DNA of 64,000 nt from NCBI GenBank assembly GCA_001898405.1, contig MKTW01000002.1, positions 494,175-558,174 of the forward strand. The letters are read 5' to 3'. Source of the stretch: Sphingobacteriales bacterium 44-61. Its GTDB lineage: Bacteria > Bacteroidota > Bacteroidia > Chitinophagales > Chitinophagaceae. The position numbers and the translations under genes are program-made. Under the pieces are notes generated by a model. That model was not told where the DNA came from. It searched no databases and saw only the letters and a list, made by a program, of their open reading frames with translations. Of the stretch, positions 17,017-23,808 are shown piece after piece. Within the stretch, counting starts at the first letter, position 1. The number at the start of each line of letters is the position of its first letter.

Positions 17017-17336
17017 TGGTTACAATTGGTAGGTATTACCTGTATGAACCGGACATGATTGATGAATATGGATTGATTGATCAATAGTATATTCCCCCTG
17101 TGTTCATACTCCAGTTCGTTAATCTTGTTTTCTGCCAGGTCAAAAATGGCGGTATCGCTTTCCACACGCAGATCACAATAAGGTTCTATCAGTACAAAAA
17201 ACTGATTGTGACCATCCACCGCCCGGCGTTCATTCGGCTGCAATACAAAATGCCTTACGCTTAATGTGTACTGGTCGCCATAGCACAATTCGCAGGCTCT
17301 GCGCTTTATATATTCCAACGCCAGGTCAGTTGTCAT
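17007..17336 (-). CDS. Small beta-rich protein, 109 residues
   Basis: No family recognised. A 109-residue protein with a helical start (MTTDLALEYIKRRACELC) and then a run of beta-like segments (YTLSVRHFVLQP, QFFVLIEPYCDLRVES, ILLINQSIFINHVRFIQVIP). It overlaps the next gene by 10 bases and the previous by 11. It is one of three consecutive overlapping genes for compact beta-rich proteins; together they could be particle components, but this is not shown. Confidence 0.6.
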   Translation of the reverse strand: MTTDLALEYIKRRACELCYGDQYTLSVRHFVLQPNERRAVDGHNQFFVLIEPYCDLRVESDTAIFDLAENKINELEYEHRGNILLINQSIFINHVRFIQVIPTNCNQCP

Positions 17337-17868
17337 TGCTGCATTTTTCTATCCAGAAATAAAGTATTAATTCATATTCCAGCTCTGTGTGGGAATTGAC
17401 CCCATAGCTGTCCTCAAAAAAACCTTGTATCAGGCCGGGGTTTACGTTGATGCCTATTTCTTCCCGCCTTGTACTGTGCATCCAGGGTTTTGGAACATAG
17501 CCCTGTAAAGCGATTCCTTCATATTGCTCTGTGTTATTATCTTCTACCAGGTTGCCCTGGTAAAACAGCCCTTCGCAAAAGCTGTTGCGAAGGCTCAATC
17601 GCCCGATCAGCTTATTGGGGTTCGGCCTGAATGAAGGATCTCCCTGCGTTCCGAACAATGGTGGATCACCTTCGCCGCCTTCATCTACAAATAAAAAGTT
17701 CACATACGCATTTAAAAAGCTCACATACGCATTGCCTGATATTTTCCTTGCATCGTATTCTAACCCGATCAGCCTTCGGGCATCTTTCGGTAAGCGAACC
17801 TGGAAACTGACACGCTGGCCTATTTGGGTGATTAAAATCTTGTGTACTATGGCCTGCTCTGTCATCAT
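17326..17868 (-). CDS. Beta-rich hypothetical protein, 180 residues
   Basis: The start at 17868 is chosen because its ATG overlaps the previous stop (ATGA). The protein is soluble and beta-rich: AIVHKILITQIGQRVSFQVRLP, NAYVSFLNAYVNFLFVDEG, then a Gly/Pro-rich loop and ELEYELILYFWIEKC at the C-terminus. The alternating hydrophobic strands suggest a beta-sandwich or jelly-roll. No sequence family is recognised. It is translationally coupled to the 127- and 109-residue beta-rich proteins, suggesting an assembly of the three. Confidence 0.6.
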   Translation of the reverse strand: MMTEQAIVHKILITQIGQRVSFQVRLPKDARRLIGLEYDARKISGNAYVSFLNAYVNFLFVDEGGEGDPPLFGTQGDPSFRPNPNKLIGRLSLRNSFCEGLFYQGNLVEDNNTEQYEGIALQGYVPKPWMHSTRREEIGINVNPGLIQGFFEDSYGVNSHTELEYELILYFWIEKCSNDN

Positions 17869-18248
17869 AGCATTTCGGTTATTTCGCAATCGAGGTAAAG
17901 CGATACACGATAGTTTGCAAAAGCAAGCAGGATATGTGTATTATCCTTATACTCCACTCTTACCTGTCCGTTACCCGGCTCAAGTCCACCCAGTTCATAA
18001 TAGCGGTCATTGGGAGAAACATTTACGCCGCTCATCAACAGTTTTGCTGCATACCCTTCGGGGAAGATTTCCTGCCGGTTAATTTCTATCTTACAAAAAC
18101 CCCGATAAAAAAGGAAATCATCTCTGTCACTTTCGAGTAACAGGCCATGCACTTTAATAATATTTTTGTCCAGTTCAAACGTTTTGGAATGAACCGCATT
18201 TTCCTGCGTGATCTCGATGTCATATCGTTTCTTAACTCTTGTTATCAT
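17865..18248 (-). CDS. Beta-rich hypothetical protein, 127 residues
   Basis: A 127-residue soluble protein with strand-like segments throughout (RYDIEITQENAV, KIIKVHGLLLES-like, GFCKIEINRQEIFP, GQVRVEYKDNTHILLAFANYRVSLYLDCEI). No signal peptide, membrane helix or known motif. It follows the lysozyme gene by two bases and overlaps the next gene by four. A beta-sandwich structural role is an inference from secondary-structure pattern and context. Confidence 0.6.
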   Translation of the reverse strand: MITRVKKRYDIEITQENAVHSKTFELDKNIIKVHGLLLESDRDDFLFYRGFCKIEINRQEIFPEGYAAKLLMSGVNVSPNDRYYELGGLEPGNGQVRVEYKDNTHILLAFANYRVSLYLDCEITEML

Positions 18249-18250
18249 GA

Positions 18251-18790
18251 TTAAGACATTGTGTTTAGTTTCCCTCCGGCCCTGACATAGAACCTTAAAA
18301 GTTCTTCAATGCTTTTTTCGTTCTGCCCATATCCCGACCCGGGAAGTGATGCCCATAGTTTCCGGCATTTATAAATCGCATCTGCGATCTTCCCATGCAG
18401 TACATCTGTTAATGCTGCTTTTCCCCTGATTAGTTCGATAGCTGCCTTGTTCTGTGCTGCCGGTGTAAAGTCAACCAGTTTTAAATCCTTTGCGAGTGCC
18501 TGCCAGGTCTTATATAAAAACTGGTAGGCTCCTGCGGCTGTGCTGGTAATGCCCCATCTGGTTACCGGCTGGTTGGGATGCCGGTTATAAGAATTAAATA
18601 ATTTGCCTCCGTACAATATGCGGTACGCATAGGCTCCGTATGTACCTTCCGAATACTGTAACATCAGCAGAAAAGCAGCAAGGTTTTTCATAGGGTTATC
18701 AGGCTTTGTTATTTTCCTGCCAGCCGCCAGTACGATGGAGGGAATAAACAGGGCGGCAGCGATGGCCGCCCATTGGTATTTATTCAGCAT
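18251..18790 (-). CDS. Lambda R-like lysozyme / lytic transglycosylase (GH104 type)
   Basis: A 179-residue enzyme with an N-terminal hydrophobic signal-anchor (WAAIAAALFIPSIVLAAG). The rest follows phage lambda endolysin R closely in pattern: SEGTYG with catalytic Glu, YGGKLFNSYNRHPN, STAAGAYQFL, TWQALAKDL-KLVDFTPAAQNKAAIELI, KCRKLWASLPGSGYGQ and a final helix. Lambda R cleaves the glycan with formation of 1,6-anhydro-muramic acid. Lambda R itself lacks a membrane anchor; the anchor here suggests a signal-arrest type endolysin or a particle-bound enzyme. It lies between the beta-rich trio and the candidate major particle protein. Confidence 0.88.
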   Translation of the reverse strand: MLNKYQWAAIAAALFIPSIVLAAGRKITKPDNPMKNLAAFLLMLQYSEGTYGAYAYRILYGGKLFNSYNRHPNQPVTRWGITSTAAGAYQFLYKTWQALAKDLKLVDFTPAAQNKAAIELIRGKAALTDVLHGKIADAIYKCRKLWASLPGSGYGQNEKSIEELLRFYVRAGGKLNTMS

Positions 18791-18793
18791 CCC

Positions 18794-19513
18794 TTACGGA
18801 GTGGTCACAGTGCCATGCAGCCCGGCAAAAATGTAGGTGTTCGCTGCCACGCCATCCATTGAGCCTAATTCCACCGTCATTTCGATAAGAATATCATCTT
18901 CGATCAGGCGGGGGTTCGCCAGCTTGTAATAGCCGATGGGAACCTGGTGATAGGCTGCCGTTTTAAAAACAGCGTTGGATGTTTCCGGTACGATCTGCTT
19001 TTTATTGGACTTCAGGGAGAACTCACCGTTGGCAATGGCATGGAAATTTTCCAACCCTTTAAATTCGGTAGCGATGATCTTGTCCTTTGTACCATCGGCT
19101 GAAACTCCGGCCAGCAGGTAGATACCGCTTACCAGGAATGCCTGGTTCTTGGGTAATTTGGCATTGGACACATTGCGTAAACCAATCTCTTTATCATCCT
19201 GCGTTTCAAATAACTTGATCGTTTTTGAAGTGACCGGTTTGATGGAGTAAATGGTCATATCTGCCAGCCGCAAATTGCCTGAAGCAAGCCCTTCTTTGAT
19301 ATGTGCAGGCAACTCACCAAAGAACTTTTCCATTTCTGCCCGGCTGCCCTTGCTTGGCGCACCGGTATTGGCCAGCTTGTTTACAGTGCGTTGCCTTTTT
19401 ACAGGGTTCATGCGGCGAAGTGCGCCGAGCAGTTCGCCATCATCAATACCGTCAATACCGATCAATGCACCGGCGTTGCCGTATTCTTCGATTCCGTCCA
19501 AAATTCCTAACAT
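18794..19513 (-). CDS. Candidate major particle (capsid-like) protein
   Basis: No family recognised from sequence. The 239-residue soluble protein starts with repeated Gly-Asp motifs (LGILDGIEEYG, LIGIDGIDDGELLG), then a helical segment (about 35-85), then a beta-rich C-terminal domain (about 85-239) with segments such as NQAFLVSGIYLLAGVS, NGEFSLKSNKKQIVPE and NPRLIEDDILIEMTVELGS. A beta-sandwich with an N-terminal arm, of about PM2-P2 size (269 residues), is the shape expected for a small jelly-roll capsid protein. The placement beside lysozyme and membrane-protein genes agrees. Capsid identity is an inference. Confidence 0.45.
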   Translation of the reverse strand: MLGILDGIEEYGNAGALIGIDGIDDGELLGALRRMNPVKRQRTVNKLANTGAPSKGSRAEMEKFFGELPAHIKEGLASGNLRLADMTIYSIKPVTSKTIKLFETQDDKEIGLRNVSNAKLPKNQAFLVSGIYLLAGVSADGTKDKIIATEFKGLENFHAIANGEFSLKSNKKQIVPETSNAVFKTAAYHQVPIGYYKLANPRLIEDDILIEMTVELGSMDGVAANTYIFAGLHGTVTTP

Positions 19514-19573
19514 AGTGATATGGTTTAAAAATTTATAAAATTGTTCAAAGCGTAAGGATGCTAAAAAGGAGGG

Positions 19574-20152
19574 TTAATAATTATGCTCACCCAGGTCGCC
19601 CATTTCCATTTCGTAACCACTTCCTGCTAATCTTCCCTGGAATTGGCGGGCAGATTCAGCGATCTGTTCCTCGATATCATCCAGTGCGGCAAGACCGCCG
19701 TTAAAAGATGTATCGGGGTAGCTGAAGTATTGCAGTTCGCCAAAACCATCGGTAGCAGCGGCTTTTTTCTTCATCAGCTTATCCAGGTATAGTTTTTCTG
19801 AAAATGTTTCCCGGTAGGCTTTCAGCCGCTCTTTGATGCCGTCCAATCCCTCCAGCCCATTCACCGTATTTCCTTTCTGAAAGCCATTGGAAGCCATTAT
19901 ACCTACACCAAAGAGCTGTAACAGCTTGCTGTCTGTATAATGCCCCATACCGGTGGCTGCGATCCCTACCAACAGGGAAGGCCGCCCAATGGCTGCGCCA
20001 ATGAAGCCACCGCCCAATACACCCACCAGCAGGCTAAGGCCGGTTTCCATTACGGTATTTTTTACATTGCCCTTTGTAGGTAATCCTTCATTAAGGCCGG
20101 CCAGGAATCCTTTTTTAGCGGCTTTTTTTTGGTAGCTGTTTTTCTTTGCCAT
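19574..20152 (-). CDS. Glycine-rich membrane protein with GLEGLDG motif
   Basis: A 192-residue protein with a very basic start (MAKKNSYQKKAAKKG), two glycine-zipper-like membrane segments (TGLSLLVGVLGGGFIGAAIG and SLLVGIAATGMGHY), the motif NGLEGLDGI near residue 100, a charged helix, and an acidic C-terminus containing DGFGEL and LAALDDIEE. No family recognised. Glycine-zipper membrane proteins with basic tails are usual in internal-membrane viruses and in channels; here the role is unknown. The GLEGLDG motif links it to neighbours. Confidence 0.6.
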   Translation of the reverse strand: MAKKNSYQKKAAKKGFLAGLNEGLPTKGNVKNTVMETGLSLLVGVLGGGFIGAAIGRPSLLVGIAATGMGHYTDSKLLQLFGVGIMASNGFQKGNTVNGLEGLDGIKERLKAYRETFSEKLYLDKLMKKKAAATDGFGELQYFSYPDTSFNGGLAALDDIEEQIAESARQFQGRLAGSGYEMEMGDLGEHNY

Positions 20153-20189
20153 GATATTATTAATGCGTTGTTATGTGATAGGATATGGT

Positions 20190-21986
20190 TTAGAGCAGGG
20201 CGATCTCATTTATTTTGCGCTTGCCCTTGTTTTTCTTTTTGCGTTTGCGTGGCAGGCCGGATAAGTTGCCTGGCCTGGATGCGGGTTTAGAAGCCGCCTT
20301 ATTACCTTTCATCAGCTTGTAGCCCACTGCGATCAGGATGAGGCCACCGGCTCCGATGGCTACCGGCTTCAGCCATTTTTTATTCTTATCCCAAAACCCT
20401 TTTTTCTCTGGAGTAGTTGCCCCACTGCCTGAAGCTGCACTTGCTGATGTTTGAGCCGGAGAGAAATCATCATCCTGCTGGTATTCTTCATCGCCTGTAT
20501 AAGCAGCAGGTGCGTTGTTCTGTTTTGTCACTGCATAGCCTGGGGTATCGGCTTCTTCGTAGGCTGCATTAGCCGGGGGAACAGTTGGCAGGCTGGCAGC
20601 CGCCGCCGGTACAGGTGCGGCATTGGCGGCTGCAGTTGCGGCGGCAGCGGCAGAAGCAGCAGCCGGGGCATTTACATTATTCTCTGCTGCATCCGTTAAC
20701 GATTCATCAAAATCGGCATCACCGGGCGAACCTTTTTTAAAGATGCTGCCTATTTGTTTCAGGGATGCAACAATACCGGCAATAACACCCATCGCTGCAC
20801 CGATGCTGGCAAGACTGATCGGTTCACCGAGTTCACCGAACCCGCCAAAGCCTTCCATGCCTTCCACGTTTTCGGAGTAGTATATCTCATCGCCCAATAA
20901 TTCACCAAGCGGGCTGTGTTCATTTAATGTGCCTGACCATTCTATCATGGGAAGCATACCCAATCCGCTTACCGCCTTGTCCTTATTCCCTTTGCCGGAC
21001 AGGATTGCTTTTTTAAAATTCTTGGGGTTGCCGCCTGCTCCGTAAAAAATGTTTTCCAGTTTCACACGAGTAGCCACCAGTTTCTGATATTTGGCGGGAT
21101 CTATACCATGCTGCGCAATCTTATCGGGCGGCAGGTAACTCCAGCGTAACCTTTTCGCCACATTTTTTATGTTCAGCTTCATGGCCGCCAGCACACCGTT
21201 GCGCAGCAGTAAAGTGACAGGGTTTACTTTGTTCACTACATTCAACACCTTCTTAAAAAAACCTTTCTTTTTGGGTTTAGGCAAAGCAATGACAGGGGCG
21301 GGTGCTGTTCCGTCAGGTGAAGGCATTGCAGCGGCTGCGGCGGCTGCGGCAGCAGCTTTTTTCTTTTTCTTTTTTTTGCCGAACAGACCGAGTTCGCCAT
21401 CGAGTCCGTCAAACTCATCGTAGCCATCGAATCCGTCAAAACCATCTAAGTATTGTAAATCCATAGGGTAATCTTTTTTTACTGAATAAGGTACTTCGTA
21501 GTCAAATTGATCTGTTACACAATCAATCGTGATGTGCCTGGACCCGTAAGGCACAACCGGGTAAATATGCTGAAAATGATCCTTTGCATATTTGGTGATC
21601 CGAAGGGTATGCGGAATACCCAGGTTGAAAAGGATGCTGGATATAAAGACTGAGTAACAATCGCAATCCACGCCTCTTTTCCGATCATACCAGGCTCTTG
21701 CCGGGCTTCTCACTTGCTCAAAACCTTCGTCATCTTTTTTGTAATTGATACAGCTATAAACAAAATTCCAAATGTTCCTGCAAGTGTCATATAGGGTTGC
21801 CCTTTTCAATTTTTCTGCAACCAACTTCGTTTGATGTGCCGTTAACCGTACTACCTTTGGAATAAAGGATAAGGTATCATTGACATTCGCAAATTTTCTG
21901 ATCGTTCTGACTGTTCCTTTTGCCACAGGGAGTAAATGGTCGTATTCATTCCCTGCTCTTATCTTTCGCCCTTTTAATGCTTCCAT
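20190..21986 (-). CDS. Transglutaminase-like cysteine protein with GFDG repeats and membrane anchor
   Basis: The 598-residue protein has a transglutaminase-like domain (about 40-165): GVDCDCYS with candidate nucleophile Cys108, FQHIYP with His140 and TIDCV with Asp155. It continues with DGFDGFDGYDEFDGLDG (about 181-197), a lysine run and ten alanines, a helical domain, a second motif region (VEGMEGFGGFGELGEP), an Ala/Pro-rich linker, and one membrane helix near the C-terminus (PVAIGAGGLILIAVGYKL). Such domains can be proteases or cross-linkers. It shares its short Gly-Asp motif with several cluster proteins, which might be its substrates. The Ala and Lys runs are low complexity. Confidence 0.7.
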   Translation of the reverse strand: MEALKGRKIRAGNEYDHLLPVAKGTVRTIRKFANVNDTLSFIPKVVRLTAHQTKLVAEKLKRATLYDTCRNIWNFVYSCINYKKDDEGFEQVRSPARAWYDRKRGVDCDCYSVFISSILFNLGIPHTLRITKYAKDHFQHIYPVVPYGSRHITIDCVTDQFDYEVPYSVKKDYPMDLQYLDGFDGFDGYDEFDGLDGELGLFGKKKKKKKAAAAAAAAAAMPSPDGTAPAPVIALPKPKKKGFFKKVLNVVNKVNPVTLLLRNGVLAAMKLNIKNVAKRLRWSYLPPDKIAQHGIDPAKYQKLVATRVKLENIFYGAGGNPKNFKKAILSGKGNKDKAVSGLGMLPMIEWSGTLNEHSPLGELLGDEIYYSENVEGMEGFGGFGELGEPISLASIGAAMGVIAGIVASLKQIGSIFKKGSPGDADFDESLTDAAENNVNAPAAASAAAAATAAANAAPVPAAAASLPTVPPANAAYEEADTPGYAVTKQNNAPAAYTGDEEYQQDDDFSPAQTSASAASGSGATTPEKKGFWDKNKKWLKPVAIGAGGLILIAVGYKLMKGNKAASKPASRPGNLSGLPRKRKKKNKGKRKINEIALL

Positions 21987-22462
21987 TACTTTTTCAATAT
22001 TATTTCATGGCTTTCCTCAAACGGCACTTTCACCATACCCAGGTCAATGGTAGTTATCATGGCAGCAACGATCTTTACCTGCTCTTTGCTCTGTATTGCT
22101 TTCAGTATGGAAGTAGATACAGAAAAAATACTTACCATCGGGATATTCACTAACAGCTTGCTTATCTTGACCTGTCCGTATGCCGGTATTTTAATATCGT
22201 TGTTTACCACTTCCGAACTGCCTATCACCGTATCCTTGAACATCAGTTTAACAAATGGGAACTTAATAGAAAAGCTCCCATTTGTAGGGTTTTTCAAGAG
22301 TACGTCTATTCGTATGGTTATGCCATCCCAATTAACTTTATAAACACTTGCATCAGGAATAACCTGCAATTCTGCGCTGGTCTTTTTCATCCGCACATAG
22401 TAGCTATATCCTGCTACCAGCCCGCCTCCGATCAACACAAGTGCAATGGCTTGTTTACTCAT
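21986..22462 (-). CDS. LEA14/WHy-domain-like membrane-anchored protein
   Basis: A 158-residue protein with an N-terminal membrane helix (AIALVLIGGGLVAGYSYYV) and one domain that reads like the LEA2/WHy fold: IRIDVLLKNPTNGSFSIKFPFVKLMFKD, the IGSSEV turn, IPAYGQVKISKLLVNIP. LEA14-type domains are immunoglobulin-like sandwiches found in plant desiccation proteins and bacterial envelope proteins. The stop overlaps the start of the transglutaminase-like gene (position 21986 shared), so the two are translationally coupled. Role in the cluster is unknown. Confidence 0.68.
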   Translation of the reverse strand: MSKQAIALVLIGGGLVAGYSYYVRMKKTSAELQVIPDASVYKVNWDGITIRIDVLLKNPTNGSFSIKFPFVKLMFKDTVIGSSEVVNNDIKIPAYGQVKISKLLVNIPMVSIFSVSTSILKAIQSKEQVKIVAAMITTIDLGMVKVPFEESHEIILKK

Positions 22463-22655
22463 GTTTAGCAGGCGGGTTAGGCTGGTTATTCTTTTTGTTC
22501 CGGTCTATCTTATCGGAGATCATCCTGAAGGCAAGCCAGATGCTTCCCCCTATAACCGCTTTCAACCCATATTCCAGTAGGCCGGCAATATCCAGGTTAG
22601 CCAGCAGGATTAAACCTGTAAGGAAAATGTTTTGAGATGTATTTTCGGTTTTCAT
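22455..22655 (-). CDS. Small membrane protein, 66 residues
   Basis: No family recognised. A polar start (MKTENTSQN), two hydrophobic segments (IFLTGLILLANLDIAGLLEYG and AVIGGSIWLAFRMI) and a basic, Pro/Asn-rich tail. It overlaps the next gene by eight bases. Likely an inner-membrane or particle-membrane component; a holin is an alternative. Confidence 0.55.
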   Translation of the reverse strand: MKTENTSQNIFLTGLILLANLDIAGLLEYGLKAVIGGSIWLAFRMISDKIDRNKKNNQPNPPAKHE

Positions 22656-22681
22656 AGTGTTGTTATTTTTCTTCTGTATTA

Positions 22682-22951
22682 TCAGGCAGCCTGCTCAAAT
22701 GATTTCTCTGAACCGGTAATGTCCAGCTTGCGGGGCAGTCCAAATTGTGCAATCATATATTCAACCTGCCTGATGGAATAATAATTACCTTCAGGTTTAC
22801 CCATCTCTTTTTCAATATTGCTCACCCATCTTTTGAAAGTGCGATAGTTAACATCAAAAATCTTAGTGAGGTCTATTACCCTGTATGGCTTTATGATCAG
22901 GTTGCCTTTTTCATCGTAATAGTTTTTCTGTTTGTGTGTAGCCATTTTCAT
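22682..22951 (-). CDS. Helix-turn-helix DNA-binding protein (operon head)
   Basis: An 89-residue protein whose core YRVIDLTKIFDVNYRTFKRWVSNIEKEMG reads as a helix-turn-helix, followed by YYSIRQVEYMIAQFGLP. The same order and near-identical pattern occur in the 72-residue protein encoded at 23269-23487, so the two are paralogues. It is the first gene of the compact minus-strand operon, about 40 bases after a good TAnnTTTG promoter, as expected for a regulator of that operon. Confidence 0.7.
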   Translation of the reverse strand: MKMATHKQKNYYDEKGNLIIKPYRVIDLTKIFDVNYRTFKRWVSNIEKEMGKPEGNYYSIRQVEYMIAQFGLPRKLDITGSEKSFEQAA

Positions 22952-22991
22952 AGGGTTGGGTGAATGGATAGCTTGTTGTGTCTTGTGAGAA

Positions 22992-22999
22992 CAAACATA
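22992..22999 (-). promoter_or_regulatory. Bacteroidota -7 promoter box for the minus-strand operon
   Basis: The minus strand reads TATGTTTG, an exact match to the Bacteroidota -7 consensus TAnnTTTG, 41 bases before the start codon of the operon's first gene. No clear -33 TTTG was seen at the usual spacing. This probably drives the operon downward from 22951. Confidence 0.5.
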
Positions 23000-23225
23000 C
23001 GATGGGCGTAATGTGGCACTGTCCCGATTGATACCAGTAATACAATACTTTCCTCAAAAAAGAACAAAAGAGTATGGAAATGCAACAAATTCCCATTTTA
23101 CGCATGGTATCTATATTGCTGAAAACAACAAAACCCGATAGCGTTTGCTTCGGGTTTAAACAGGCAAATTACAAGGCCACAAGGTTGTGAGAAGAACTAT
23201 ACCTGGTTAAGAGTTCATTCGTTAC

Positions 23226-23278
23226 TCATGCGTTAGCCATGTGTAAGTCATGCGTATATTATATGATTTCATGCGTTA
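23226..23278. repeat. Helically phased TCATGCGTTA repeats
   Basis: Four related decamers, TCATGCGTTA (23226), CCATGTGTAA (23237), TCATGCGTAT (23248) and TCATGCGTTA (23269), start 11, 11 and 21 bases apart, i.e. on one face of the helix. They lie upstream of the operon promoter and across the 3' end of the 72-residue regulator gene. This is a plausible operator array for one of the two paralogous HTH proteins. Confidence 0.55.
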
Positions 23279-23487
23279 TCAAAACAGGGAGGGAACCCTA
23301 ATACTTCAAAAATGACCTGCATTTGTCGAACATTGTAATACCAGCCTATGCGTTCGCCTATCCTGTCCTGGTGTGGTTTAAGCCATCTTGCCATTGTTTT
23401 TCTATCCATTTCATACATATCAGCCAATTCTTTGATGCTGGCGGGTCGTATGGTTGGCCTTTTATCAGCCTGGTTGTGATTTTTCAT
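23269..23487 (-). CDS. Helix-turn-helix DNA-binding protein, paralogue of the operon-head regulator
   Basis: A 72-residue protein: IKELADMYEMDRKTMARWLKPHQDRIG, then WYYNVRQMQVIFEVLGFPPCF. It matches the 89-residue protein at 22682-22951 in spacing and key residues (helix-turn-helix followed by YYxxRQ...I...GFP). It is separated from the operon by about 320 bases holding the operon promoter and phased repeats, the last of which overlaps this gene's stop. A regulatory pair with different targets is a reasonable inference. Confidence 0.68.
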   Translation of the reverse strand: MKNHNQADKRPTIRPASIKELADMYEMDRKTMARWLKPHQDRIGERIGWYYNVRQMQVIFEVLGFPPCFDNA

Positions 23488-23808
23488 AAAATAGGAGTTA
23501 TTAAAAATCGTACATGAAAATGATGGGAAAGTTTGTAGAGGATGTAGCAGGGGAACTCACTGGTTGAGTGAAAAATGGCTAAGCATATCATTGCAACGAA
23601 GTACCCATAGTCAGCTCTGATGTCTTTCAATCATTTTGGCGACGATATCTGAACGCAAATCTTGCCCTTTATGGAGTAAAAAACAGCAACTTTTACGTGA
23701 AACAGGCGATAGCCGATGTGAAACAATTTTCACCCTGTCTTTTATCGCAATGATGCGTTCTAAATTGCTATGTAAACAAAATATGATTAACTGCTTAACC
23801 CTTACTCT
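23488..23808. other. Divergent intergenic region
   Basis: About 320 bases between the minus-strand regulator and the plus-strand AraC gene. It holds a 25-bp element (23697-23721) that recurs inverted at 41950-41974, upstream of the peptide/acyltransferase operon. GTGAAAC flanks it on both sides as a direct repeat. No convincing small gene was seen. Confidence 0.5.
23697..23721. repeat. 25-bp intergenic element, copy 1
   Basis: The 25 bases from GTGAAACAGG to CCGATGTGA are the exact reverse complement of 41950-41974. GTGAAAC occurs twice around a GGCGATAGCC dyad. It lies 88 bases before the AraC gene start. A shared regulator-binding site for two operons is suggested. Confidence 0.55.

Noticed and set aside
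11278-22951. A tailed-phage prophage
   Set aside because: No terminase, portal, major tail, tape-measure or head-maturation protease signature was seen.
23100-23300. A CRISPR array from the phased repeats
   Set aside because: Units of ten bases at 11-base spacing are too short, with no spacers and no cas genes nearby.
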